From NCBI RefSeq assembly GCF_021245725.1, contig NZ_JAJGSX010000001.1, positions 248,001 through 312,000 on the forward strand: a DNA stretch of 64,000 bases, written 5' to 3'. This document shows, piece by piece, positions 41,022 to 50,290 of the stretch (position 1 is its first letter; each line of letters begins with the position of its first letter). The DNA is from Pseudonocardia sp. TRM90224. Lineage in GTDB: Bacteria; Actinomycetota; Actinomycetes; Mycobacteriales; Pseudonocardiaceae. The notes under the pieces are model-generated. The model ran no database searches. It saw only the letters and a program-made list of their open reading frames with translations, and was not told where the DNA came from. The translations under genes and the position numbers were made by a program.

Positions 41022-41957
41022 TCACCGCACGGGCCCCGGCACATCGCGCATCGCGGGCCGCTCGGCCAGCGGTTCCTCGGCCGGAGCCGCCAACCAAACG
41101 CCGTCGACCTGCACGAACTGAGTGAGCGGGGCGCCGGTGTCGGGGACGTCGCAGCGCGCCAGCGCCGCCGCCAGGATCTGGCGGGCCATCACCCCGAGCT
41201 GCAGGAGCGACCGGTTGCGGTGCTTGCGGACCCCGAGGTTCACCTGTGCGAGTGCATCGAGACCGTGCCGCGTGTGCGTGTCGAGCAGCAGCCCGATCTC
41301 GACGCCGTACCCCGCAGCGAACGGCAGCGACTCCAGCAACGCCCTGGTGGCGGCGTACTCCCCGCCGAGCGGCTGTACCACCCCCGACAGCTCCGGTCGC
41401 AACGCCGCCAGCAGAGGCCTGACCAGCAACTCCGTCACCCGGCCGCCGCCGGTGTCGAGCTGGGTCGTCTCCAGCCGCAGCGGCCGGCGGTAGAAGCCCT
41501 TCACGAGCCGGACGTCCGGCTCGACGAGCAGCGGACCCAGCAGCGCCGGCACGAAGGCGGCCTCGAAGTCGACGAGGTCGGAGTCGAGGAAGCAGATGAT
41601 GTCGCCGGACGTCGCGGCGAGCGAGCGCCAAAGCACCTCACCCTTGCCCGGCTGCGGCGTGACACCGGGCAGGACGTCGTCGCGACGCACGACCCGCGCA
41701 CCGGCCGCTGCGGCACGGGCCACCGTCGCGTCACGGGAGCCGGAGTCGATCACCACCAGCTCGTCGACCAGCGGATCCGGCAGCCGGGTCAGCGGCGCGA
41801 TCGCGGCCACGATCGCGCCGACCGTCGCCTCCTCGTCGAGCGCCGGCAGCACGACCGACACGGTCCGGCCCGCCTTGGCCGCCACCAGCTCGCGCACCGT
41901 CCAGCTCGGTTCCTGCCATGTCCGGCGCACGAACCAGCGCTCGACGAGGGGCTCCAC
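41022..41957 (-). CDS. gpgS: Glucosyl-3-phosphoglycerate synthase
   Basis: A 311-residue GT81-type glycosyltransferase: VSVVLPALDEEATVGAIV, the metal-binding D-S-D at residues 125-127 (CFLDSDLVDFE), PLGGEYAATRALLESLPF and VNLGVRKHRNRSL. It transfers glucose from a nucleotide sugar to 3-phosphoglycerate, the first step of methylglucose lipopolysaccharide synthesis in mycobacteria. The GTG start directly follows the TAG of the upstream gene (TAGGTG). Conserved in place next to the DivIVA-like gene. Confidence 0.93.
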   Translation of the reverse strand: MEPLVERWFVRRTWQEPSWTVRELVAAKAGRTVSVVLPALDEEATVGAIVAAIAPLTRLPDPLVDELVVIDSGSRDATVARAAAAGARVVRRDDVLPGVTPQPGKGEVLWRSLAATSGDIICFLDSDLVDFEAAFVPALLGPLLVEPDVRLVKGFYRRPLRLETTQLDTGGGRVTELLVRPLLAALRPELSGVVQPLGGEYAATRALLESLPFAAGYGVEIGLLLDTHTRHGLDALAQVNLGVRKHRNRSLLQLGVMARQILAAALARCDVPDTGAPLTQFVQVDGVWLAAPAEEPLAERPAMRDVPGPVR

Positions 41958-43136
41958 CTACGTCCTGCGGCGGGGCCGCACGACGACCCTGACCGCGAGG
42001 AAGAAGATCATCATGACGGCACCGGCAACGACCAGCAGCACTCCGCGCTGCCACCACTCGAGGTTGCCGATCGTCACGCTGGCCGTGCCGGCCGCGAGCA
42101 GCGCGATCACCGCGGTGAACAGGGCGAGGATCTCCACCATCCGGAACAGCGAATCGGAGACCTTGCCCTCGATCTGGTCGGCCTTCGTCGCGACCGCACC
42201 CTCCAGCGCGCCGACGTGCTCCTCGACCTGCTCGGCGAGCGAGTGCCGCGCCTGCTCGTAGGCCGCCTGCGTGTCGCGCACGGCGATGATCATCGAGCGT
42301 TCCCGGACGAAGTCGCGGTGCACGTCGAGCGCGGCCGGCGAGATCTGCGAGATGCCGAGGTCGATGCTCTGCAGCGCCTCGTCGAAGCGGTGCAGCTTGC
42401 GCAGGGCGTGCGCCTTGCGCAGCGCGACGACCGGGTCGTCCGCGCGCAGGACGTCGGTCGAGTCGACGAACCGGAGGATGCGTTCGGCCTGGTCGGGGAG
42501 CGATTCGGCCAGCCAGAGCCCGTGCAGCAGCGCGTGCTGCACCTTCTCGTTCGAGCCGCCGAGCGCGCTGGTGGCGTCGAACTCCGCGGTCGCCTCCGGG
42601 GCGGACTGGCCGAGCAGCGCGAAGGCGTGGATCGCACGGCTGAACGGGTCGAGCGCCTCGACGGCGACGCCCAGCCCGGCCACCGTCTCCCGGATCGCGG
42701 CGAACCGGAAGTCGTAGCGCTGCGACTGCAGCAGCAGGTGCAGCAGGCCGCGCTCGCCCGCCGTGATCACCGGCAGCGTCAGGTCGCTCTTGTCGATGTG
42801 CAGGAGCGCGCTGTTGCCCGCAGCGCGGGCCGTCCACGAGACGTCGGCGCAGAAGTACGCCGACCGTTCCCATCCGGCGTCGCCGTCCTGCAGCCACGAG
42901 ATGGCCATCCCGATCCACTCGCCGCCACCGGCCCTCGCGGCGTCCTCCACCTCCCACGTGGCCAAGACCCACGCGTTGTCCGCGAGGTCGGGGTCGGACA
43001 TGCGCTCGACGACGTACTGCCTGCCGGTGACGTCCGCGAAGACCTCCGCGGCCAAACCGGCAACCTCGATAGTGGGGGCATTGTGGATACGGACCAGCCG
43101 CGCGTCCCAGCGGTTGGTCTGCTCGTTCGACTCCAC
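41958..43136 (-). CDS. Unrecognised 392-residue protein with two C-terminal membrane helices
   Basis: Residues 1-150 contain an alpha/beta domain that I cannot place (SDPDLADNAWVLATWEV, GMAISWLQDGDAGWERSAYF); the middle is helical, TPR-like (LRKAHALRKLHRFDEALQSI); a coiled segment (HVGALEGAVATKADQIEGKV) leads to two membrane helices (LFTAVIALLAAGTASVTI and GVLLVVAGAVMMIFFLAV) and an RRRR end. GTG 43136 has AAAGGA 5 bases before it. It sits between LOG and gpgS, where M. tuberculosis has folP2 and fadD6. Probably a membrane-associated scaffold or defence/stress sensor; unproven. Confidence 0.7.
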   Translation of the reverse strand: MESNEQTNRWDARLVRIHNAPTIEVAGLAAEVFADVTGRQYVVERMSDPDLADNAWVLATWEVEDAARAGGGEWIGMAISWLQDGDAGWERSAYFCADVSWTARAAGNSALLHIDKSDLTLPVITAGERGLLHLLLQSQRYDFRFAAIRETVAGLGVAVEALDPFSRAIHAFALLGQSAPEATAEFDATSALGGSNEKVQHALLHGLWLAESLPDQAERILRFVDSTDVLRADDPVVALRKAHALRKLHRFDEALQSIDLGISQISPAALDVHRDFVRERSMIIAVRDTQAAYEQARHSLAEQVEEHVGALEGAVATKADQIEGKVSDSLFRMVEILALFTAVIALLAAGTASVTIGNLEWWQRGVLLVVAGAVMMIFFLAVRVVVRPRRRT

Positions 43137-43165
43137 TCGAATCCTTTGCGTAGTGTTTCTGCAGG

Positions 43166-43717
43166 TCAGGCAGCTGGTGGAGCGCAGGCGTCGAGTGCGG
43201 CGTCGACATCGGTCGCGACGATCAGCCGGGCAAGCGCCTCCGGCACGACGAATCCGCGGTCGGCGAGCCCGCGCACCCACTCCAGCAAGCCGCGGTAGTG
43301 CCCGTCGGGGTCCAGCACGACCACCGGCTTCGCGTGCAGACCGATGTAGCCGGACGTCCAGACCTCGAACAGCTCCTCGCAGGTACCGATGCCGCCCGGC
43401 AACGCGATGAACGCGTCGGCGTGGGCCTCCATGAGCGCCTTGCGCTCGCGCATGGTGTCGACGATCAGCAGCTCGTCGGAATCGTGGTCGGCCCATTCCC
43501 GCTCGACCAGGGCCTTCGGCATCACACCGATGGTGCGCGCGCCGCCCGCGCGGGCCCCGATCGCGACCGCGCCCATCAGCGACGAGCGCCCGCCGCCGGA
43601 GACCAGCTGCCAGCCGCGGGCGGCGATGCGGCTGCCCAGCTCGGTGGCGAGTTCGCGGTAGTGCGGTGGAATGCCTTCGATGGAGGCGCAGTAGACGCAG
43701 ACGGCCAGCGGCCCCAT
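43166..43717 (-). CDS. LOG-family protein 1 (Rv1205-like)
   Basis: A 183-residue LOG/lysine decarboxylase-like protein (cytokinin riboside 5'-monophosphate phosphoribohydrolase fold): CVYCASIEG, VSGGGRSSLMGAVA, and the catalytic PGGIGTCEELFE loop. It hydrolyses or could hydrolyse N6-modified AMP to the free base. TGATG coupling with LOG 2 upstream shows joint translation. A pair of different-length LOG proteins in tandem is typical of actinobacteria. Confidence 0.9.
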   Translation of the reverse strand: MGPLAVCVYCASIEGIPPHYRELATELGSRIAARGWQLVSGGGRSSLMGAVAIGARAGGARTIGVMPKALVEREWADHDSDELLIVDTMRERKALMEAHADAFIALPGGIGTCEELFEVWTSGYIGLHAKPVVVLDPDGHYRGLLEWVRGLADRGFVVPEALARLIVATDVDAALDACAPPAA

Positions 43718-44481
43718 CAGTGCGCTTCCTCCCACGCCCGCCAGGCTTCCTGGACGATCTTGCAGGCGTCATCGACGTCGTCGGTGAGGTGCAGCAGGGC
43801 GAGGTCCTTCTCGCCGATCTTGCCGCTCTCCAGCAACGTGCCCGCGATCCACTCGTAGAGGCCGCCCCAGTACTGGCTGCCCAGCAGGACCACGGGGAAC
43901 TTGGTGACCTTCTTGGTCTGCACCAGCGTGAGCGCCTCGAACAGCTCGTCGAGCGTCCCGAACCCGCCGGGAAGGCAGACGAACGCCTGCGAGTACTTCA
44001 CGAACATCGTCTTGCGGGCGAAGAAGTAGCGGAAGTTGATGCCGAGGTCGACCCAGTCGTTGAGGCCCTGCTCGAACGGCAGCTCGATGCCGAGCCCGAC
44101 CGAGAGCCCGCCCGCCTCCGAGCAACCCCGGTTCGCGGCCTCCATCGCGCCCGGCCCACCACCGGTGATCACGGCGAAACCGGCCTCGGCGAGAGCCGCA
44201 CCCAGCGCGCGGCCCTGCTCGTACTCGGGATGGTCGCGCTTGGTGCGGGCCGAGCCGAAGACCGTGACCGCGCGCGGCACCTCCGCGAGCATCCCGAAAC
44301 CCTCGACGAACTCCGCCTGGATGCGCATCACCCGCCAGGGGTCGGTGTGCACCCAGTCGCTGGGGCCCCGGGAGTCGAGCAGGCGTTGGTCGGTCGTTGT
44401 CGGCTCGTTCCGGCGCTCGCGGCGCAGGATCACCGGACCGCGCTGCTTCTCGTCCGGGCGCCGGTCGACGCTCTCGCTCAT
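43717..44481 (-). CDS. LOG-family protein 2 (long form)
   Basis: A 254-residue TIGR00730-type protein: ITGGGPGAMEAANRG and LPGGFGTLDELFEALTL carry the two conserved loops. An N-terminal extension of about 70 residues (RRPDEKQRGPVILRRERR) is characteristic of the long subgroup, often regarded as nucleotide phosphoribohydrolases. Overlaps LOG 1 by TGATG. An F2 hairpin lies upstream, after dapE. Confidence 0.9.
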   Translation of the reverse strand: MSESVDRRPDEKQRGPVILRRERRNEPTTTDQRLLDSRGPSDWVHTDPWRVMRIQAEFVEGFGMLAEVPRAVTVFGSARTKRDHPEYEQGRALGAALAEAGFAVITGGGPGAMEAANRGCSEAGGLSVGLGIELPFEQGLNDWVDLGINFRYFFARKTMFVKYSQAFVCLPGGFGTLDELFEALTLVQTKKVTKFPVVLLGSQYWGGLYEWIAGTLLESGKIGEKDLALLHLTDDVDDACKIVQEAWRAWEEAH

Positions 44482-44520
44482 GAAAGCAGCCTATTGGGTG
44501 GTGTTCCTGGCGGCAGGCGC

Positions 44521-44575
44521 GGTCAGGAAAGCCACTTTCATGCAACGTCATTGCATGAAAGTGGCTTTCCTGACC
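44521..44575. repeat. F2 palindrome, divergent copy 2
   Basis: Perfect 25-bp arms (44521-44545 and 44551-44575) around a 5-base loop. The core GGAAAGCCACTTTC is shared with the other F2 copies, but the rest is different (ends in TCATGCAA). It lies 9 bases after the dapE stop. Confidence 0.82.
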
Positions 44576-44584
44576 CCCAGAGCC

Positions 44585-45649
44585 CTATGGGGCGAGGAAC
44601 GTGCGCAACATCGCGGTCGCCTCGGTGATCTGGCGGGTGTCGACGTGCTCGTCGCGGGTGTGGGCGAGGTTCGGGTCGCCGGGGCCGAAGTTCAGCGCCG
44701 GGATGCCGAGGGCGGCGAAGCGGGAGACGTCGGTCCAGCCGAACTTCGCGGTGGGCGTGGTGCCGGTCGCGGCGACGAACTCCTGCGCGGCGGGCGCCGT
44801 CAGGCCGGGCAGCGCACCCGGCGAGGAGTCGGTCAGCCGCACGTCGAACCCGTCGAACACGTCACGCACGTGCGCCTCCGCCGCAGCTACATCACGGTCG
44901 GGGGCGAAGCGGAAGTTGACGGCCACCACGCAGACGTCCGGCACGACGTTGCCGGCCACTCCCCCGTCGATCCGGACGGCCTGCAGGCCCTCGCGGTACT
45001 CGCAGCCGTCGATGTCGACGGATCGCGGCTGGTAGGACCCGAGTCGTTCGAGCACGGCCCCGGCCTTGTGGATCGCGTTCTCGCCCAACCAGGAGCGTGC
45101 CGAGTGCGCCCGCCGTCCGCTCGTCGTGATCTCGACGCGCAGCGTGCCCTGGCAGCCCGCCTCAACAGCGCCGTTGGTCGGCTCGCCGAGGATCGCGAGG
45201 TCGGCGTCGAGCCACTCGCGGTGCTCGCGCTCGATCCGGCCGAGGCCGTTGCGCGCTGCCTCGACCTCCTCGCAGTCGTAGAAGACGAGCGTCAGGTCGT
45301 GCCGCGGGTCGGGCAGCGTCGCGGCGAGGTGGGCGATCACGGAGTCGCCGGCCTTCATGTCCGACGTGCCGCAGCCGTACAGCATGTCGCCCTCGCGGCG
45401 GCTGGGGAGATTGTCGGCGATCGGGACGGTGTCGATGTGGCCTGCCAGCAGAACGCGACGACCGCGGCCCAGTCGTGTGCGCGCGAGCACGGCGTCGCCG
45501 GACCGCAGCAGCTCCAGGTGCGGGGCCTGCGCGCGGAGCGCGGCCTCCAGCGCGTCGGCGAGCGTCGCCTCGTCGCCCGAGACGCTCGGCACGTCGACCA
45601 GCGCTGCGCACAGGTCGACCGGGTCGGCGGTGAGATCGAGATCAGCCAC
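44585..45649 (-). CDS. dapE: Succinyl-diaminopimelate desuccinylase
   Basis: A 354-residue M20 metallopeptidase. The metal centre is [13 protein letters not shown] (His, Asp), [14 protein letters not shown] (Asp and Asp/Glu), [14 protein letters not shown] (Glu pair) and the terminal [16 protein letters not shown] (His). It releases succinate from N-succinyl-LL-diaminopimelate in lysine and peptidoglycan precursor synthesis. GTG 45649 lies 7 bases from a TAGCGT box, a leaderless-type start; a longer frame lacks conserved residues. Confidence 0.93.
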   Translation of the reverse strand: MADLDLTADPVDLCAALVDVPSVSGDEATLADALEAALRAQAPHLELLRSGDAVLARTRLGRGRRVLLAGHIDTVPIADNLPSRREGDMLYGCGTSDMKAGDSVIAHLAATLPDPRHDLTLVFYDCEEVEAARNGLGRIEREHREWLDADLAILGEPTNGAVEAGCQGTLRVEITTSGRRAHSARSWLGENAIHKAGAVLERLGSYQPRSVDIDGCEYREGLQAVRIDGGVAGNVVPDVCVVAVNFRFAPDRDVAAAEAHVRDVFDGFDVRLTDSSPGALPGLTAPAAQEFVAATGTTPTAKFGWTDVSRFAALGIPALNFGPGDPNLAHTRDEHVDTRQITEATAMLRTFLAP

Positions 45650-45656
45650 GGCCCCG

Positions 45657-45662
45657 ACGCTA
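45657..45662 (-). promoter_or_regulatory. -10 box TAGCGT of a leaderless-type promoter
   Basis: On the minus strand TAGCGT, 7 bases, then the dapE GTG at 45649. No Shine-Dalgarno sequence between. Confidence 0.55.
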
Positions 45663-45765
45663 CCCACCGGCCGGTGGATCGACGGAATGTGGCCTTCCGG
45701 CAACCCTCCAGCTCGGCGATCCCTCCTATCCTCGATCACGTGGACCCGTCGAGCTGAGGAGCGTC

Positions 45766-46413
45766 ATGACGAAGCAAGGCCTGACCCTGATCGCTGCGCT
45801 GCTGGACCGCTCCGGCTCGATGCAGAGCCTGCGGTCCGACACCGAGGGCGGGTTCGACGCGTTCGTCGCGGACCAGCGTGCCGTGCCCGGCGAGGTGCAG
45901 GTGACGCTCGCGCAGTTCGACGACCACTACGAAGTCGTCTACTCGCGCCGCCCGATCGCCGAGGTGCCGCCGCTGCAGCTGCACCCTCGCGGGACGACCG
46001 CGCTGCTCGACGCGATCGGAAAGCTCGTCACCGACGTCGGCAGCGAGCTCGCGGCGCTGGCGGAGCAGGACCGCCCGGAGAAGGTCATCGTGATCGTCAT
46101 GACCGACGGGCACGAGAACTCGAGCCGGGAGTGGACTCCGGAGGCGGTCCGCTCGATCATCGCGCAGCAGGAGCAGGTCTACTCGTGGGAGTTCCTGTTC
46201 CTCGGCGCCAACATCGACGCCGTGACCGTCGGGAGCCACCTCGGGTTCTCCGCCGAGCGGTCGCTGACGTACGGCGCGAGCAGCAGGGGCGTCGGTGGCG
46301 CCTACCGGGCCGCCTCCGCCTACACCAGCCGTTCGCGGACGGCGCGCCCCGGCGCCGCCCGACCGGTCGGGTTCGAGCAGTCCGAGCGGGAGGCCGCCGA
46401 GCCGCCCCGCTGA
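45766..46413 (+). CDS. von Willebrand factor A-type protein
   Basis: A 215-residue VWA domain protein with a complete metal-ion-dependent adhesion site: D14-x-S16-x-S18 (LLDRSGSMQS), the threonine in LHPRGTTALLDAIG and the aspartate in VIVMTDGHENSS. The C-terminus is disordered and rich in Ser/Arg. GAGGAG precedes the ATG by 4 bases. VWA proteins bind partner proteins; no AAA ATPase partner is adjacent. It separates dapE from dapD in opposite orientation. Confidence 0.88.
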   Translation: MTKQGLTLIAALLDRSGSMQSLRSDTEGGFDAFVADQRAVPGEVQVTLAQFDDHYEVVYSRRPIAEVPPLQLHPRGTTALLDAIGKLVTDVGSELAALAEQDRPEKVIVIVMTDGHENSSREWTPEAVRSIIAQQEQVYSWEFLFLGANIDAVTVGSHLGFSAERSLTYGASSRGVGGAYRAASAYTSRSRTARPGAARPVGFEQSEREAAEPPR

Positions 46414-46437
46414 CCGGGCCGGATACCGTGGTTTCCC

Positions 46438-47373
46438 GTGAGCACCGCACCGCGCCGCGAGGGCGCCTCCGGCACCGGCCTTGCCACGATCACCACCGAC
46501 GGGGTCGTGCTCGATACCTGGTACCCCGCGCCCGCGCTCGGCCCCGAGGCGCCTGACGTCGCCGCCGATCTCGAACCGCTGGCCGGTCCCGACGCCGCGC
46601 GTGGTGTCACGACCGTCGTCGTGCGCACCGCGATCGAGTCGCTCGCCGACCCGCCCGTCGACGCGCAGGACGTCTACCTGCGGTTGCACCTGCTCAGCCA
46701 CCGGCTCATCGCCCCGCACGAGGCGAACCTCGACGGCCAGTTCGGACTGCTCGCCAACGTCGTATGGACCAACCACGGCCCGTGCCCCGTCGCGGGGTTC
46801 GAGATCGCCAGAGCCCGCCTGCGCGCCAAGGGCACCGTCACGGTGTACGGGGTCGACAAGTTCCCGCGGATGGTCGACTACGTGCTGCCCAGCGGGATCC
46901 GGATCGCGGAGGCCGACCGGGTGCGCCTTGGCGCGCACCTCGCCGAGGGCACCACCGTCATGCACGAGGGCTTCGTGAACTTCAACGCCGGGACGCTCGG
47001 CGCCTCGATGGTCGAGGGCCGCATCTCCGCGGGTGTTGTGGTCGGCGACGGCTCCGACGTCGGCGGCGGCGCGTCGATCATGGGAACGCTCTCCGGCGGC
47101 GGCAAGGAGGTCATCTCGCTCGGCCGGCGGTGCCTGGTCGGCGCGAACGCCGGCATCGGCATCTCGCTCGGCGACGACTGCATTGTCGAGGCGGGCCTCT
47201 ACGTCACCGCCGGCACGAAGGTGCGGCTGCCCGACGGCACGGTCGCCCCCGCGCGCACGCTCTCGGGGCAGAACGGCCTGCTCTTCCGGCGCAACTCCGT
47301 GACCGGCGCCGTCGAGGTGCTGGCGCGCACCGGCGACGGCGTGGCGTTGAACACAGCGCTGCACGCGAACTGA
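46438..47373 (+). CDS. dapD: Tetrahydrodipicolinate N-succinyltransferase
   Basis: A 311-residue actinobacterial-type DapD. The N-terminal domain ([16 protein letters not shown]) is followed by a left-handed beta helix ([59 protein letters not shown]) and C-terminal [15 protein letters not shown]. It succinylates tetrahydrodipicolinate at the start of the succinylase branch. GTG 46438 lies 8 bases after TACCGT, again near leaderless. Its stop directly precedes the F4 palindrome. Confidence 0.93.
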   Translation: MSTAPRREGASGTGLATITTDGVVLDTWYPAPALGPEAPDVAADLEPLAGPDAARGVTTVVVRTAIESLADPPVDAQDVYLRLHLLSHRLIAPHEANLDGQFGLLANVVWTNHGPCPVAGFEIARARLRAKGTVTVYGVDKFPRMVDYVLPSGIRIAEADRVRLGAHLAEGTTVMHEGFVNFNAGTLGASMVEGRISAGVVVGDGSDVGGGASIMGTLSGGGKEVISLGRRCLVGANAGIGISLGDDCIVEAGLYVTAGTKVRLPDGTVAPARTLSGQNGLLFRRNSVTGAVEVLARTGDGVALNTALHAN

Positions 47374-47377
47374 GCTT

Positions 47378-47537
47378 GGCCGCGTTTAGGAAGTCAGGGT
47401 CGATGCTCTTCGTGATCCAGATCGTCGCTGGCAAGGCGCCGCTACGAGCCGTCGTACTGAGTACCCGGTCGTAGCGGCAACGCCGCCAGCGGCGATCTGG
47501 GCGCGAAGAGCGCGATCAGGACTTTCTAAACGCGGCC
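47378..47537. repeat. F4 long imperfect palindrome, copy 2 (160 bp)
   Basis: The two halves are inverse complements over about 77 bases with few mismatches: outer GGCCGCGTTTAG / CTAAACGCGGCC, then several paired blocks, ending in GTAC-TGA-GTAC (47454-47464). At 53 bases from the left end it has GCAAGGCGC (47431) and at about 51 bases from the right end GCAACGCCGC (47477), giving an AA bulge, GGCG:CGCC and a CAA-type bulge at the same place as in copy 1. Stems are unrelated in sequence to copy 1. No gene is visible. Lies between dapD and CHAD, both plus strand. Confidence 0.83.
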
Positions 47538-47564
47538 TAGCTGCGCCGACTATCCTCGGACGTC

Positions 47565-48533
47565 GTGCCGACCGCGACTCCCCGCCGCCCTCGCCAGCGC
47601 CTCGTCCAGCTCCCGGAACCGCTCACCGCATCCCCGACGGACGCGCCGGCGCACCACGTGCGTGCCGCGCTCGACCTGCGGCTGCGGGCGCTGCTGGCGC
47701 ACGACCCCGGCACCCGGACCGGCGAGGACATCGAGGACCTGCACCAGATGCGGGTATCGGTGCGGCGGATGCGGGCCGCGCTGAAGGCGGCGCGGCCGCT
47801 GCTCGACACGGTGTGGGCCGACGGGCTGCGCGCGGAGCTGGGGTGGCTCGGCGGTGCGTTGGGCCCCGTCCGCGACCTCGACGTGATGCTGCTGCGGCTG
47901 CGCGGGGAGATCGCCGACCTGCCGGAGGCGGAGCAGGCCGCCGGCGAGACACTGGTCGCGGCGCTCGACCAGGAGCGGGTCGAGGCCCGCGCGACGATGC
48001 TCGCGGCGCTCGAAGCGCCCCGCTACACGGCGTTGCTGGAGCGGCTCGCCGACTCGATCCGGCTCCCGCTGCCCTCGCCGTCGGCCACGCGGGCCCGTCC
48101 CGAGCTGATCGACCTGGTCCGCGGCGAGGCCGACAAGCTGCGCAAGGCCGTGCGGCGGGCCGGCGACGACCCCGCCGACGAGGTGCTGCACGGGCTGCGG
48201 ATCTACGGCAAGCGGGTGCGCTACACCGGCGAGCTGGTGGAGCCGAGCATGCGCGGCACCGAGCGCGGCGCGGCGATCAAGAAGCTCCTCGGGGCCACCG
48301 CCGAGCTGCAGGAGGTGCTCGGCGATCACCAGGACGCGTGTGTCGCGGAGCAGCGCATCCGCCAGCTGCTCGACGGGTTCGGCGAGCTGCCCGACGCACA
48401 CGTCGTCTTCGTCGCGGGGCGGCTGGTGGAGCGCGAGCGCACCCGGGCGGAGGAGAAGCGCGGGCAGTGGCGCGCGGCGTGGGCGACCGTCGACGAGCGC
48501 ATCAGCGCGCTGGCGGCGGCGCGGCCGGAGTAG
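47565..48533 (+). CDS. CHAD-domain protein
   Basis: A 322-residue all-helical CHAD protein: VSVRRMRAALKAARPLLD and LHGLRIYGKRVRYTGELVE contain the conserved basic residues, and LGDHQDACVAEQRIRQLLD the His. CHAD proteins bind inorganic polyphosphate; no CYTH domain is attached. The GTG at 47565 is 8 bases from a TATCCT box. A polyphosphate-granule role is family-based inference. Confidence 0.9.
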   Translation: MPTATPRRPRQRLVQLPEPLTASPTDAPAHHVRAALDLRLRALLAHDPGTRTGEDIEDLHQMRVSVRRMRAALKAARPLLDTVWADGLRAELGWLGGALGPVRDLDVMLLRLRGEIADLPEAEQAAGETLVAALDQERVEARATMLAALEAPRYTALLERLADSIRLPLPSPSATRARPELIDLVRGEADKLRKAVRRAGDDPADEVLHGLRIYGKRVRYTGELVEPSMRGTERGAAIKKLLGATAELQEVLGDHQDACVAEQRIRQLLDGFGELPDAHVVFVAGRLVERERTRAEEKRGQWRAAWATVDERISALAAARPE

Positions 48534-48630
48534 TGCCTGCTCGGCGAGCGCCGGGATCCGCGTGAACCACATTTTCGGGCCAGCCCTGCCGTCCGGAAAT
48601 GCCGCTCGCGCAGCTCACTCGAGGGCGGCA

Positions 48631-48687
48631 AGGGCAGGAAAGCCACTTTCCTGCCCTGTGAGGGCGGGAAAGTGGCTTTGCTGCCCT
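48631..48687. repeat. F2 palindromic repeat, copy 3
   Basis: Arms 48631-48657 and 48661-48687 with a GTG spacer; two mismatches. The left arm alone is a perfect 12-bp palindrome (AGGGCAGGAAAG-CCA-CTTTCCTGCCCT). It lies between the convergent CHAD and dapC genes. Confidence 0.83.
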
Positions 48688-48773
48688 CACATGCGCAACG
48701 CACACATCCCCGGCCGGCTGTCGCGGCCCGGGTCGGGCTGCGGGGCGGCCCTCCGGGGGCCGCCCGCGCTCGG

Positions 48774-49859
48774 TCAGCATGTCGTGAGGCGCGTGATCGC
48801 AGCGTCGATGCGCTCGTCCGTCGCCGTGACGGCCACGCGGACGAACTGCTCGCCCGCCGGGCCGTAGAACTCGCCCGGCGCGACGAGGATGCCCTGCTCC
48901 GCGAGCCGGCGGACGGTCGAGCGGCCGTGCTCGCCCGCCGTCGCCCACAGGTAGAGGCCGGCCTCGGAGTGCTCGATGCGCAGCCCGGCGCTCTCCAACG
49001 CCCTTCTCAGCACCGCCCGGCGGCGTGCGTAGACGGCGGCCTGCGCCAGCACGTGCGCGTCGTCCGTCGCCGCCGCCTCCATCGCGGCCTGCACCGGCCG
49101 CGGGACGATCATCCCGGCGTGCTTGCGGATCTCCAGCAGCGACGAGATCAGCGCGGGGTCGCCGGTGACGAAGCCGGCGCGGTAGCCGGCGAGGCTCGAC
49201 GACTTCGACATCGAGTGCACAGCGAGCAGGCCGTCGGCCGAGCCGCCGGACACGTCCGGGTGCAGCACGGAGCTGGCGCCGTCGGACAACGAGAGGTAGC
49301 ACTCGTCGGACGCCACGACGGCACCGCGCTCGCGGGCCCACTCGACGACCTTGCGCAGATGTTCGGGCGGCAGCACCCGACCCGTCGGGTTGGACGGCGA
49401 GTTCAGCCACACCAGCGACACCCGGCGCGGCCCGAGCGCGGTGGTCGAGTCGGAGCGGATCGGCTCCGCACCGGCCAGCAGCGCGCCGACCTCGTACGTC
49501 GGGTAGGCCAGCTCGGGGATCACGACGGTGTCGCCCGCGCCGAGGCCGAGCAGCGTCGGCAGCCAGGCCACGAGCTCCTTCGACCCGATCGTCGGCAGCA
49601 CCGCGACGGGGTCGACGACGACTCCGAACCGGCGCGCGAGCGACCCCGCTATCGCCTCCCGCAGTGACGCCGGCCCGTGCGTCGTCGGGTACCCGGGCTC
49701 GTCGGCCGCCGGCCCGGACAGCGCGGCGCGCACGACGCCGGCGACCGGGTCGACGGGTGTGCCGACGGAGAGGTCGACGATCCCGTCAGGATGGGCCTGC
49801 GCCCGCGCCTTGTCGTCGGCGAGCGAGTCCCATGGGAAGTCGGGAAGGTTCTTGGTCAC
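48774..49859 (-). CDS. dapC: N-succinyldiaminopimelate aminotransferase
   Basis: A 361-residue class I/II PLP aminotransferase: [50 protein letters not shown] and the PLP lysine in [17 protein letters not shown]. tuberculosis dapC (Rv1178) is likewise directly next to fdxC. It transaminates the product of DapD and hands it to DapE. GTG 49859 overlaps the fdxC stop (GTGA), so the two are translated together. Confidence 0.92.
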   Translation of the reverse strand: MTKNLPDFPWDSLADDKARAQAHPDGIVDLSVGTPVDPVAGVVRAALSGPAADEPGYPTTHGPASLREAIAGSLARRFGVVVDPVAVLPTIGSKELVAWLPTLLGLGAGDTVVIPELAYPTYEVGALLAGAEPIRSDSTTALGPRRVSLVWLNSPSNPTGRVLPPEHLRKVVEWARERGAVVASDECYLSLSDGASSVLHPDVSGGSADGLLAVHSMSKSSSLAGYRAGFVTGDPALISSLLEIRKHAGMIVPRPVQAAMEAAATDDAHVLAQAAVYARRRAVLRRALESAGLRIEHSEAGLYLWATAGEHGRSTVRRLAEQGILVAPGEFYGPAGEQFVRVAVTATDERIDAAITRLTTC

Positions 49860-50182
49860 TCGTCGTGCTGCTGCGGCGGCAGGCTGGCCGCAGGCTCGAC
49901 GTCGCGCTCGACCTTGCCGACCTTCGACGCACCGCCCGGCGAGCCGAGCTCGTCGAAGAAGTCGACGTTCGCCTTGGTGTACGCCGCCCATTGCTCGGGC
50001 ACGTCGTCTTCGTAGTAGATGGCCTCGACCGGGCAGACCGGCTCGCAGGCACCGCAGTCCACGCACTCGTCGGGGTGGATGTAGAGCATCCGCCCGCCTT
50101 CGTAGATGCAGTCCACCGGGCACTCTTCGATGCACGCCTTGTCGAGCAGGTCGACGCAGGGCTCGGCGATCACGTAGGTCAC
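49856..50182 (-). CDS. fdxC: Seven-iron ferredoxin FdxC
   Basis: A 108-residue 3Fe-4S/4Fe-4S ferredoxin with eight cysteines: Cys9, 17, 21 and 25 ([10 protein letters not shown]) and Cys40, 43, 46 and 50 ([12 protein letters not shown]). The C-terminal 45 residues are acidic. GTG 50182 is preceded by GGAGG. Supplies low-potential electrons (for instance to P450s or biosynthetic enzymes). Coupled to dapC. Confidence 0.93.
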   Translation of the reverse strand: MTYVIAEPCVDLLDKACIEECPVDCIYEGGRMLYIHPDECVDCGACEPVCPVEAIYYEDDVPEQWAAYTKANVDFFDELGSPGGASKVGKVERDVEPAASLPPQQHDE

Positions 50183-50290
50183 GGGTGGTCCTCCACTCGA
50201 CCGAACAGGGTCATTGCACAGTATGTCCCCGGACATGATCGGATCGAGAGCCGGGGCGGTGTGACACTGATCCGACCGGAGGGGGAACCG

